DNA of 8,521 nucleotides from Candidatus Magasanikiibacteriota bacterium (GCA_016214105.1 JACRPD010000047.1:1-8521), one strand, 5' to 3'. Numbered from the stretch's first letter, positions 1 to 4,707 are shown. A program made the numbers and translations. The notes: generated from the sequence alone by a model not told the origin.

Positions 1-79
1 ATTTCTCTAAAATTTCACCCAAAATCCGCCCGCCTTCTTGGATGGGTTTGATTTCTTCGATGGTTTTGAGGTAGGACAT
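1..79 (-). CDS. map: Methionine aminopeptidase type I, N-terminal fragment (runs off the left edge)
   Basis: Reading leftward from an ATG at 79, the minus strand encodes 26 residues before the window ends: MSYLKTIEEI followed by KPIQEGGRILGEILEK. This matches the usual start of type I methionine aminopeptidases, which begin with a short strand, a K-T-x-E-E-I motif, then a helix of the form I-x-x-x-R-x-x-G-R-I-L. The enzyme removes the initiator methionine from nascent cytoplasmic proteins using a two-metal centre, which lies in the part not visible here. Position supports the call, because map normally follows secY and adk at the end of the spc operon, and here it lies on the same strand downstream of both. 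It is separated from adk by about 2.1 kb of other material. No clear Shine-Dalgarno precedes the start. With only 26 residues visible, the call rests on the N-terminal pattern plus gene order. Confidence 0.72.
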   Translation of the reverse strand, partial: MSYLKTIEEIKPIQEGGRILGEILEK

Positions 80-98
80 AATACTACCAGTTTACAAT

Positions 99-120
99 AA
101 AAAACAAGCTCTTGCAAGCC
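99..120 (-). terminator. Weak terminator-like hairpin with GCAA loop just upstream of map
   Basis: On the minus strand, GGCTT (120-116), loop GCAA (115-112) and GAGCT (111-107) form a five-pair stem with two G-U pairs, followed by six T at 104-99. The stem is short, so termination strength is doubtful. It lies inside the map leader, where it could act as an attenuator. It is closely related to the stronger hairpin at 511-531: both begin AGTGGCTTGC and end in a six-T run. Confidence 0.35.
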
Positions 121-126
121 ACTAGT

Positions 127-154
127 AAAAGTTTTAATCATACTTAAAACTTTT
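127..154. repeat. Perfect 11-bp inverted repeat in the map leader
   Basis: AAAAGTTTTAA (127-137) and TTAAAACTTTT (144-154) are perfect reverse complements with a 6-nt spacer. The right arm overlaps the sequence at 140-150, which is the exact reverse complement of 170-180, so two different hairpins compete for it in RNA. As DNA, the same symmetry could be a repressor site. Confidence 0.6.
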
Positions 155-180
155 CAGAAATTCGCTAATGTTTTAAGTAT
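140..180. repeat. Second, overlapping 11-bp inverted repeat (alternative pairing)
   Basis: ATACTTAAAAC (140-150) is the exact reverse complement of GTTTTAAGTAT (170-180), with a 19-nt loop. It shares its left arm with the right arm of the 127-154 repeat, so the two pairings are mutually exclusive. The arrangement resembles the competing hairpins of attenuators, but the stems are almost entirely A-T. Confidence 0.55.
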
Positions 181-243
181 ACCAAAATGATTGGTTTTAT
201 CGAGCGTCAATAGAATTGGCTTTATTTCCACTAATTTCAGCAT
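154..243 (-). CDS. Candidate 29-aa leader peptide upstream of map
   Basis: An ATG at 243 opens a 29-codon frame, beginning MLKLVEIKPI and ending LKTLANF, closed by TGA at 156-154. It starts about 15 nt downstream of the predicted start site of the promoter at 265-293. Its last codons overlap one arm of the 140-180 inverted repeat, and its stop codon touches the arm of the 127-154 repeat. That placement is what a translated attenuator leader would show. Against it, there is no Shine-Dalgarno, no run of one amino acid's codons, and a 30-codon open frame can occur by chance. I do not recognise the peptide and treat it as a hypothesis. Confidence 0.25.
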   Translation of the reverse strand: MLKLVEIKPILLTLDKTNHFGILKTLANF

Positions 244-259
244 AAAAACTTACTTTTTC

Positions 260-288
260 AATATATTATAACTCCATTATAATATATT
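260..288. repeat. Perfect 12-bp palindrome, 5-nt spacer, holding back-to-back -10 boxes
   Basis: AATATATTATAA (260-271) and TTATAATATATT (277-288) are exact reverse complements around CTCCA. Each arm contains TATAAT, one on each strand (minus 270-265, plus 278-283). It may be an operator overlapping a promoter, a divergent promoter, or chance in AT-rich sequence. Confidence 0.6.
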
Positions 289-293
289 CGCAA
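265..293 (-). promoter_or_regulatory. Predicted sigma70-type promoter reading leftward to map
   Basis: Minus-strand TTGCGA (293-288, four of six matches to TTGACA), a 17-nt spacer and a perfect TATAAT (270-265). Predicted transcription start is near 258, giving map a leader of about 180 nt. The -10 lies inside the 260-288 palindrome, so a protein bound there would block it. Confidence 0.45.
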
Positions 294-362
294 AAACTTT
301 ACAGTGAGGAAATTGTCTCCTGCCATCACAGTGTGGAAACAACCGTTTTGGTTTTAAATTTC

Positions 363-410
363 AAAAAATAAAAACTGCGGTCGCCTCTGGTAAACCAGAG
401 AGGACAGCAG
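363..410 (-). terminator. Strong intrinsic terminator, leftward
   Basis: Minus-strand hairpin at 410-375: CTGC pairs with GCAG, then GTC with GAC at the middle, then CTCTGG with CCAGAG around a TTTA loop, with three unpaired positions. An almost uninterrupted U tract follows at 374-363. On the plus strand there is no T run after the hairpin, so termination is directional. Confidence 0.75.
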
Positions 411-421
411 TGGGGTTAACT
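363..421 (-). ncRNA. Candidate small RNA of about 60 nt ending in a strong terminator hairpin
   Basis: The promoter at 428-456 has its predicted start near 421. Only about ten nucleotides later the transcript enters a 16-position stem (13 paired) with a TTTA loop at 410-375, followed by TTTTTATTTTTT at 374-363. The result would be a self-contained RNA of roughly 60 nt with no reading frame. It could be an independent small RNA, or the prematurely terminated leader of a longer map transcript. I do not recognise it as a known RNA family. Both ends are predictions. Confidence 0.4.
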
Positions 422-427
422 ATCTTG

Positions 428-456
428 AGTATAACAAATCCAAAAGCATCTATCAA
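428..456 (-). promoter_or_regulatory. Predicted strong sigma70-type promoter, leftward
   Basis: Minus-strand TTGATA (456-451), exactly 17 nt, then TATACT (433-428): five of six matches in each box with ideal spacing, the best-scoring promoter I find in the window. The 8-bp palindrome TGGGCCCA (459-466) sits three bases upstream of the -35 box and might be a regulator site. There is no gene immediately downstream; the first element reached is the terminator at 410-363. Confidence 0.55.
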
Positions 457-510
457 ATTGGGCCCATTGTGGGTAATTTTGTGTAAATCCACATAGTGTT
501 ATTTTAATAC

Positions 511-531
511 AAAAAACGGCCTTCGCAAGCC
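511..531 (-). terminator. Intrinsic terminator with GCGA tetraloop, after the GC-rich gene
   Basis: Minus-strand GGCTT (531-527), loop GCGA (526-523, GNRA type), AGGCC (522-518), then G and six T (516-511). It lies about 125 nt beyond the stop of the GC-rich gene and is the likely end of its transcript. A diverged copy of the same element is at 99-120. Confidence 0.65.
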
Positions 532-551
532 ACTCTAACAAATTCTTTTGT

Positions 552-591
552 GGGAGGGCTGGGGTCACATGTTAGACCTGCCCGCCCTCCC
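552..591. repeat. GC-rich hairpin in the 3' region of the GC-rich gene
   Basis: GGGAGGGC (552-559) pairs perfectly with GCCCTCCC (584-591), and inside it GGTC (563-566) pairs with GACC (575-578). No T run follows directly on the minus strand, so it is not itself an obvious terminator. It may protect the 3' end of the transcript or be part of a structured RNA. Confidence 0.5.
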
Positions 592-655
592 CGTTGTCCT
601 CCTTTGGCCATGAACACATCTACTGGTTCAAGTCGATGCAAGCTGCCGGTACGAA

Positions 656-1096
656 TCACGATTCGGTGTAGATCGTCTCTACGAGCACGATCTTTTTCCC
701 CTGCCATTCGGCCACCTCACCGACCGTCTGTACTCTTGCGATTTCATCAGTGGTAAGATGAACGTTATGCCCGTGGGACTTTTCCCTCCACTTCTCGTAT
801 TCGTCGGCCTGATGCACGAACCAGAGCACAGGGAGGTTGAAATGATCGATTGCACCGTGCTGGTGGAGAAAGTTGTGGGCGCACCTCCTCGACCCCGGCC
901 CTGATCCGTGCTCTCGCGCCCACTTGCGCAGAACCGACCACGGAACCAGCCCGTCCCGCTGTTCCTCTGTGAAGTATTCCGGGAACCGCTCAACCACGCT
1001 CTGACCAAAGTCAGTAGCGAGGTCAAGCAACGCCAGCGCCCACATGAAGTGGGTATCCGGAACCTTCCGGATCGCCTTCAAATTCTTGTATCTCAC
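656..1096 (-). CDS. Unrecognised GC-rich 146-aa protein
   Basis: I do not recognise this protein. It starts at GTG (1096) and ends at TGA (658-656). A clear Shine-Dalgarno, GGAGG at 1106-1102, lies five nucleotides before the start, and an extended -10 promoter (TGTTATAAT, 1159-1151) lies upstream, so this frame is preferred over the overlapping ones. The protein looks soluble: no signal peptide or membrane segment, many His and Trp residues, a helical N-terminal half and a C-terminal segment ending KKIVLVETIYTES. Its base composition is visibly richer in G and C than the flanking genes, and it sits between adk and map, which are normally adjacent. Both suggest transfer or insertion, but this is inference. 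It is divergent from the TrmB-type gene. A GC-rich hairpin and a terminator follow it. No function is proposed. Confidence 0.6.
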   Translation of the reverse strand: MRYKNLKAIRKVPDTHFMWALALLDLATDFGQSVVERFPEYFTEEQRDGLVPWSVLRKWAREHGSGPGSRRCAHNFLHQHGAIDHFNLPVLWFVHQADEYEKWREKSHGHNVHLTTDEIARVQTVGEVAEWQGKKIVLVETIYTES

Positions 1097-1101
1097 GACA
1101 C

Positions 1102-1106
1102 CCTCC
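1102..1106 (-). promoter_or_regulatory. Shine-Dalgarno of the GC-rich gene
   Basis: Minus-strand GGAGG, five nucleotides before the GTG at 1096. It decides the start of the GC-rich gene and is notable because the visible ribosomal-protein starts in this window have no comparable site. Confidence 0.65.
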
Positions 1107-1126
1107 GATTGTTTTGAAAGAGTACC

Positions 1127-1155
1127 TTGTCACCACCATGGTAACGGCACATTAT
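1127..1155 (+). promoter_or_regulatory. Possible promoter of the TrmB-type gene
   Basis: TTGTCA (1127-1132, five of six), a 17-nt spacer and CATTAT (1150-1155, four of six) would start transcription near 1162, about 12 nt before the ATG at 1174. The palindrome ACCATGGT (1135-1142) lies in the spacer and could be an operator. The -10 overlaps the opposing promoter of the GC-rich gene. Confidence 0.35.
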
Positions 1156-1159
1156 AACA
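1151..1159 (-). promoter_or_regulatory. Extended -10 promoter of the GC-rich gene
   Basis: Minus-strand TGTTATAAT (1159-1151) is a perfect TG-n-TATAAT extended -10. No good -35 is visible upstream, which such promoters can lack. Predicted start near 1144, giving a leader of about 48 nt before the GTG at 1096. It overlaps the opposing promoter, so the two genes could exclude each other or share control. Confidence 0.5.
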
Positions 1160-1173
1160 CGGGGAATAAAAGT

Positions 1174-1974
1174 ATGTTTTTAGAAGAGCACCTCAAAAAA
1201 TTAGGCCTGACAGAAAAAGAGGCTAAAATATATTTAGCCGCTTTGGAGTTGGGCGCGGATACGATTCAGAACGTCGCGAGAAAAGCCGAACTAAAAAGGC
1301 CGACAGTTTATGTGCTGGTGGATGAATTAATCCGAAAAGGCCTGCTTTCACGCAAGCCGATGCCCAGAGGCGATGTGTTTATTCCGGAGAATCCGGAAAA
1401 TCTAAAAAATGTTTTAAAAGAAAGAGAGCTGGCTTTAGGCGACGCTCTTCCATTTCTGCGCGCGATTTATAATGTGGAAAAAGGCAAACCGCAGGTGCAG
1501 ATTTATGAAGGCATAAATAATATGCACCGCGTCTATTTAGATATGATTTGGAAAAGTAAAACCGAGATTTTATTTTTCTCGTCAATCAAAAAAATCTACG
1601 AAGCCATGCCGGATCTGCTCGAATCTTGGCTGGCAAATTTCAACGCGCGAAAAGACAAGCCGCTAACCACTCGGGAATTTATCAACCCTGATCCGATTGA
1701 TATTGAATACGGTTTGAAAGTAGTCAAAACCGGATTAGCGCAAGTGCGAGTAATTCCGAAAGAATTTAAACATCTTTTTGTGGGGACAGATAACGCGATT
1801 TTTGAAGATAAACTGGTGGTGGTTTCTTTTGAGCAAAAATTATTTACCACTATTATCCAAAGCCAAGCTATCGCTGACACGATGCGAGCGTTATATGAAC
1901 TAGCGTGGAAAAAAGGGACACCGGTTGAAGAATTTGTGAAACGACATCCGGAAATGAGACCAAAAAACTCTTGA
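1174..1974 (+). CDS. TrmB-family transcriptional regulator
   Basis: A 266-aa DNA-binding regulator. Residues about 5-65 form a winged helix-turn-helix of TrmB type: LKKLGLTEKEAKIYLAAL is the typical first helix pair, and LKRPTVYVLVDELIRKGLL (about 40-58) is the recognition helix and following segment, with a basic wing after it. The rest, from about residue 107 (QVQIYEGINNM), matches the C-terminal sensor half of the family, which in characterised archaeal members binds sugars; the ligand here is unknown. The ATG at 1174 is chosen because the conserved helix starts at once; an upstream ATG at 1114 would add 20 non-conserved residues and cover the promoter region. GGGGA eight nucleotides before the ATG is a weak ribosome site. 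It is the only plus-strand gene and is divergent from the GC-rich gene, a plausible target. Confidence 0.8.
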   Translation: MFLEEHLKKLGLTEKEAKIYLAALELGADTIQNVARKAELKRPTVYVLVDELIRKGLLSRKPMPRGDVFIPENPENLKNVLKERELALGDALPFLRAIYNVEKGKPQVQIYEGINNMHRVYLDMIWKSKTEILFFSSIKKIYEAMPDLLESWLANFNARKDKPLTTREFINPDPIDIEYGLKVVKTGLAQVRVIPKEFKHLFVGTDNAIFEDKLVVVSFEQKLFTTIIQSQAIADTMRALYELAWKKGTPVEEFVKRHPEMRPKNS

Positions 1975-1988
1975 TGAGGAAGTTTTTT

Positions 1989-2117
1989 ACGACTTCAGTC
2001 GTCTCTACGGGACTAATATTTTTTGATCTTACTTCCAGGCACTAAAGTGCCTGGCTACTATCGGGCGTCCCTACCGGGACTTTTGTGTAAATTTTGTCTG
2101 ACACTACCCTGCGGGGT
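1989..2117 (-). repeat. Cluster of REP-like hairpins, several headed by GTAG
   Basis: Between the convergent ends of the TrmB-type gene and adk lie several short palindromes: ACGAC/GTCGT (1989-2002), CCAGGCACT/AGTGCCTGG (2035-2054, perfect), GTCCC/GGGAC (2067-2080), TGTC/GACA (2095-2103) and ACCC/GGGT (2106-2117). On the minus strand, GTAG stands at the 5' base of the large palindrome and just before the ACGAC one, and occurs again near the others. A GTAG head on a palindrome is the known signature of REP elements mobilised by RAYT (IS200-like) transposases. No transposase is present here. The cluster probably also separates the two converging transcripts. Confidence 0.55.
2067..2084 (+). terminator. 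Possible terminator for the TrmB-type gene
   Basis: GTCCC, loop TACC, GGGAC, then four T (2081-2084) and a T-rich stretch beyond. The stem is five G-C-rich pairs and the T run is short, so this is a modest candidate. It lies about 95 nt after the stop codon at 1974 and is part of the REP-like cluster. Confidence 0.35.
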
Positions 2118-2163
2118 TAAATACAAATGTAATCTCTCGCAACAATAAAACAATTTAACAATT

Positions 2164-2826
2164 TCAACAATTCAACATTTTTTCAATCTCCCTCTCCACC
2201 TCCACAATCTCCGGCTCGCCGTCAACTCTCGCCAAAACACCCAAATGATCATAAAAATCCAAAATCGGTTTAATCGCCTGATTACCTTGCTCAACAATCC
2301 GTTTTTTGATTGTTTCCGGATTATCATCAGCGCGGATGACTAATTTGCCGTTGCATTCCGGACAGTCTGTCTTTAATTCGTTTTCCGGAGAATATGGCAA
2401 AATAAAACCGCAAATCGGACACACTTTGCGTTTTGTTAGACGATTATAACTTGATTCATCTGACAAAGCGACCTCAATCACCGATACTTCATTTTCTAAT
2501 TTCTTGCCGACAAAATATTCCTGATATTTTTTCGCCTGTTCAACATTTCTGACTGCCCCATCTAAGACGACTCCTTTACCCGTGTCTAAATATTTATCCA
2601 TTTCCGAGAAAGCGAGCTTGTAAATCAACTCATCTGCGACTAATTTCCCTGCTTTCATTTCCGCCAACTTTTTTTTGTCTTCCGGATCGGCGTTGGCATC
2701 AGTATCAAGCGCACGCAATAAATCGCCGGTGGAAATATGACCGTAATTGTATTTTTTAGCGATTTTTTTGGCTTGAGTGCCTTTGCCGCTCCCAGGGACA
2801 CCCATTAAGATGATAATTTTTTTCAT
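2164..2826 (-). CDS. adk: Adenylate kinase with zinc-binding LID
   Basis: Cytoplasmic enzyme that interconverts ATP plus AMP with two ADP. The 220-aa protein has the P-loop GVPGSGKGT at residues 9-17, the AMP-site motif ISTGDLLR at 31-38, and a long LID with four cysteines in two CxxC pairs (136, 139, 155, 158), as in zinc-containing bacterial enzymes. The RxDDxxET motif follows at 165-172. The AMP-binding segment usually reads LDGFPRT; here it is LDGAVRN (88-94), keeping the arginine but losing the proline. It ends in TGA. Gene order secY, adk, map is classical, but here a four-helix-bundle gene precedes it and map is displaced by about 2.1 kb. No Shine-Dalgarno is visible; TAAAAT ends five bases before the ATG, so a leaderless transcript is possible but unproven. 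Confidence 0.95.
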   Translation of the reverse strand: MKKIIILMGVPGSGKGTQAKKIAKKYNYGHISTGDLLRALDTDANADPEDKKKLAEMKAGKLVADELIYKLAFSEMDKYLDTGKGVVLDGAVRNVEQAKKYQEYFVGKKLENEVSVIEVALSDESSYNRLTKRKVCPICGFILPYSPENELKTDCPECNGKLVIRADDNPETIKKRIVEQGNQAIKPILDFYDHLGVLARVDGEPEIVEVEREIEKMLNC

Positions 2827-2834
2827 AACATTTT

Positions 2835-2871
2835 AAAACCCTAAATACTAAACCCGAAACTCTAAATAAAC
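2835..2871 (+). repeat. AT-rich repeat copy A (left arm around the four-helix-bundle gene)
   Basis: Begins AAAACCCTAAA and continues in a C-T-A-A-A rich pattern with CCCGAAA in the middle. The stretch 2841-2871 matches the reverse complement of 3255-3285 at 26 of 31 positions by eye. Two more copies flank the rplO-secY gap. Confidence 0.65.
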
Positions 2872-2899
2872 TACAAAAATAAAAACTTCAAATACAAAA

Positions 2900-3250
2900 C
2901 TATTTGCTGACGATTGAACCAAAAATTTTTGTCAGCTGATTGGCTTCATCAATTAAAGTTTCCTTTTCTTTTTCTTGGGTGGCAACCGAAGTTGCCAATT
3001 TCAACCACAATGCGCTTTCTTTGGCTTCTTTTCTGGAAATTTTAATCCTCATTAAAAAATCCTTCTTGCTCAAAGCTTCGCTGGCTTCAATATAATTTGC
3101 GGCAGTAGAACCAGATGACCGGACCAATTGCTTGCCATATTCAATATTGGAAATGGTTTTAGGCAAGATCTTGACATAATCCCTGCATCTCTTTGCAAAC
3201 TGGAAAGTTCTTTCATCTAAATCGTAATTTTTATTTTGATCTTGTGACAT
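2900..3250 (-). CDS. Four-helix-bundle protein, S23 / 23S rRNA intervening-sequence family
   Basis: A 116-aa, all-helical protein. The stretch SSGSTAANYIEASEALSKKD (about 45-64) followed by a basic helix and KEAKESALWLKLA (about 74-86) matches the S23/IVP four-helix-bundle family, named for proteins encoded in intervening sequences of 23S rRNA genes. Members form multimeric bundles and are thought to bind nucleic acid, and the family includes the Avd accessory protein of diversity-generating retroelements. The role of free-standing copies is unknown. No 23S rRNA or reverse transcriptase is in this window. The gene is wedged between secY and adk, after a terminator, and bracketed by inverted AT-rich repeats (2841-2871 and 3255-3285), which suggests it arrived as a cassette. 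No Shine-Dalgarno precedes the ATG. A perfect TTGACA (3297-3292) lies upstream but has no convincing -10 partner. Confidence 0.8.
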   Translation of the reverse strand: MSQDQNKNYDLDERTFQFAKRCRDYVKILPKTISNIEYGKQLVRSSGSTAANYIEASEALSKKDFLMRIKISRKEAKESALWLKLATSVATQEKEKETLIDEANQLTKIFGSIVSK

Positions 3251-3254
3251 TTGG

Positions 3255-3285
3255 GTTTATTTAGTATTTCGAGTTTAGAGTTTAG
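3255..3285 (-). repeat. AT-rich repeat copy B (right arm around the four-helix-bundle gene)
   Basis: Inverted relative to copy A, with 26 of 31 matching positions by eye. It fills most of the leader of the four-helix-bundle gene, ending four bases before its ATG. The two copies and the gene make a unit of about 445 nt. Confidence 0.65.
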
Positions 3286-3334
3286 TGTTTTTGTCAAGAT
3301 TTAGAATATCATAATTAAACAAGTTGAGCAAGTT

Positions 3335-3358
3335 AAAAAACCGCCTTCTTGGCGGTTT
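3335..3358 (-). terminator. Strong intrinsic terminator after secY
   Basis: Minus-strand AAACCGCC (3358-3351), a 5-nt loop and GGCGGTTT (3345-3338), continuing into six T (3340-3335). It starts 34 nt past the secY stop and marks the end of the spc transcript. Flanking A and T runs on both sides mean it could also work in the other direction. Confidence 0.85.
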
Positions 3359-3392
3359 CGTTGTGTTTTGTTAATTGTGTTCTGTATTCTGA

Positions 3393-4664
3393 TTACATTC
3401 TATCATACTCATACACTTCCAACTGCGCGTCGATTTGTTTGGCGGTTTCAATCGCGACCGAAACGACGATTAAGAGCGAGGTGCCACCGATGGCGAGCGA
3501 TTGGGTGCCGGTGAAGGCACGAAGCAATAGCGGCAAGATAGCGATGAGAGCCAGGAATAACGCGCCGACAAATATCAATCTGCTCATTGTGTGGGCCAAA
3601 TATTTTTCGGTTTCTTTGCCCGGACGAATACCCGGAATAAAACCGCCTTGGCGCTGTAGATTCTCGGCGATTTTCTGCGGATGGAAAATAACCGCGGTGT
3701 AAAAATAAGTGAAGCCGAACACCAAGACAAAATACATGCCGGCGTAAACCGCTTGATTATTGAAAAATCCGACCACTTGGCGCGCGATTGACGCTGACAA
3801 GCCGGTGCCATTAACAAAAAACTGCGCGATCATTGACGGGAATAAAATAATTGAGATTGCGAAGATAATCGGAATCACGCCGGCCATATTCACGCGCAAT
3901 GGCAAATGGGTGTTTGCCCCGCCATACACGCGGTTGCCGCGGATTTGTTTGGCATAACTCACCGGCACATTTCTCTGTCCTTCGCTGATTACCACCACGC
4001 CAACAACTGTCGCTACCGCGATTGCCGCGAACAAAACATAGGTATAAAGATCAGCCGGCGTGTAGTTCACCGCCGCTTTTTGCACTGCCTGCGGCAAACC
4101 GGCCATAATGCCGGCAAAAATCAATAATGAAACACCGTTGCCGATTTTGCGTTCGGTAATTAGCTCGCCAATCCACATTAAAAAAACCGTGCCCGCGGTA
4201 ATCGTTAGCATCATTGCCAATAAATGATACATGTTCAAATCCGGCAAGATCCGATACTGCGACCGATTTAATAATTGAATCATGCCGTAGGCCTGCAATA
4301 ACGCCAAGGGTATCGTCGCCCAACGGGTATACATGTTAATCTTTTGCTGGCCTGCTTCGCCTTCTTTTGATAATTCTTCCAAACTCGGAACCACCATTGC
4401 CAGAAGCTGAAAGATAATGGAAGCGGTGATATATGGCGCCACACCCAACATGATTACGGAAAAGTTTTCCATCGTGCCGCCGGAAAAAACATTTAACAAG
4501 CCCAGAATCTGATTGCCGGCCAAAAACTTGCGCAGATTTTCCGCGTCAATTCCCGGCACCGGAATATGAGCCGCCAGCCGAACAATTACCAGCATCGCCA
4601 AAACAAAGAGGACGCTGTTGCGCAGACTTTTTATTTTCCAAATTTGTCTGAATTTGTCCCACAT
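3393..4664 (-). CDS. secY: Preprotein translocase channel subunit SecY
   Basis: Inner-membrane channel of the Sec translocon, which threads unfolded proteins through or into the membrane with SecE and SecG, powered by SecA or the ribosome. The 423-aa protein shows about ten hydrophobic segments: roughly 17-35, 68-92, 113-132, 147-167, 176-196, 207-227, 259-279, 305-325, 361-381 and 390-407. Family landmarks are HIPVPGID (33-40) after the first segment, GEAGQQKI (102-109) in a cytoplasmic loop, GNGVSLLIF (175-183), and the cytoplasmic loop RQGGFIPGIRPGKETEKYL (338-356) that contacts SecA or the ribosome. The ATG at 4664 is chosen; a TTG three codons upstream is possible but adds nothing conserved. 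The gap to rplO is unusually wide (124 nt) and holds a repeat element, so secY may be partly uncoupled from the ribosomal genes. A strong terminator follows. Confidence 0.97.
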   Translation of the reverse strand: MWDKFRQIWKIKSLRNSVLFVLAMLVIVRLAAHIPVPGIDAENLRKFLAGNQILGLLNVFSGGTMENFSVIMLGVAPYITASIIFQLLAMVVPSLEELSKEGEAGQQKINMYTRWATIPLALLQAYGMIQLLNRSQYRILPDLNMYHLLAMMLTITAGTVFLMWIGELITERKIGNGVSLLIFAGIMAGLPQAVQKAAVNYTPADLYTYVLFAAIAVATVVGVVVISEGQRNVPVSYAKQIRGNRVYGGANTHLPLRVNMAGVIPIIFAISIILFPSMIAQFFVNGTGLSASIARQVVGFFNNQAVYAGMYFVLVFGFTYFYTAVIFHPQKIAENLQRQGGFIPGIRPGKETEKYLAHTMSRLIFVGALFLALIAILPLLLRAFTGTQSLAIGGTSLLIVVSVAIETAKQIDAQLEVYEYDRM

Positions 4665-4676
4665 AATAATCAAATT

Positions 4677-4707
4677 CTAAACTCTAAACCCGAAATCTTA
4701 AACAAAT
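4677..4707 (+). repeat. AT-rich repeat copy C (left arm in the rplO-secY gap)
   Basis: Begins CTAAACTCTAAACCCGAAAT and belongs to the same family as copies A, B and D. It is inverted relative to copy D at 4773-4798. Within the pair, AAATCCAAAT (4711-4720) and ATTTGGATTT (4763-4772) are a perfect 10-bp inverted repeat, so the whole gap can fold on itself. Confidence 0.65.

Noticed and set aside
679..1117. Other open frames in the GC-rich segment (minus 679-1026, plus 908-1117)
   Set aside because: They overlap the 146-aa frame in other frames, have no ribosome site, and show low-complexity Ser/Arg/Pro composition typical of shadow frames in GC-rich DNA.
1114..1173. Twenty-residue N-terminal extension of the TrmB-type regulator from the ATG at 1114
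   Set aside because: The family starts directly with the first helix at the ATG at 1174, and the extension would cover the predicted promoter.
139..1176. Shared AAGTATG in the map leader (145-139, minus) and at the TrmB-type start (1170-1176) as a common operator
   Set aside because: Seven bases in AT-rich DNA is within chance, and the surrounding bases do not match or form a symmetric site.
3349..4127. Plus-strand open frames opposite secY
   Set aside because: They are shadows of a strongly supported secY gene and lack conserved features.
4665..4673. TTG start for secY three codons upstream
   Set aside because: The ATG at 4664 gives the usual SecY N-terminus; the three extra residues are not conserved.
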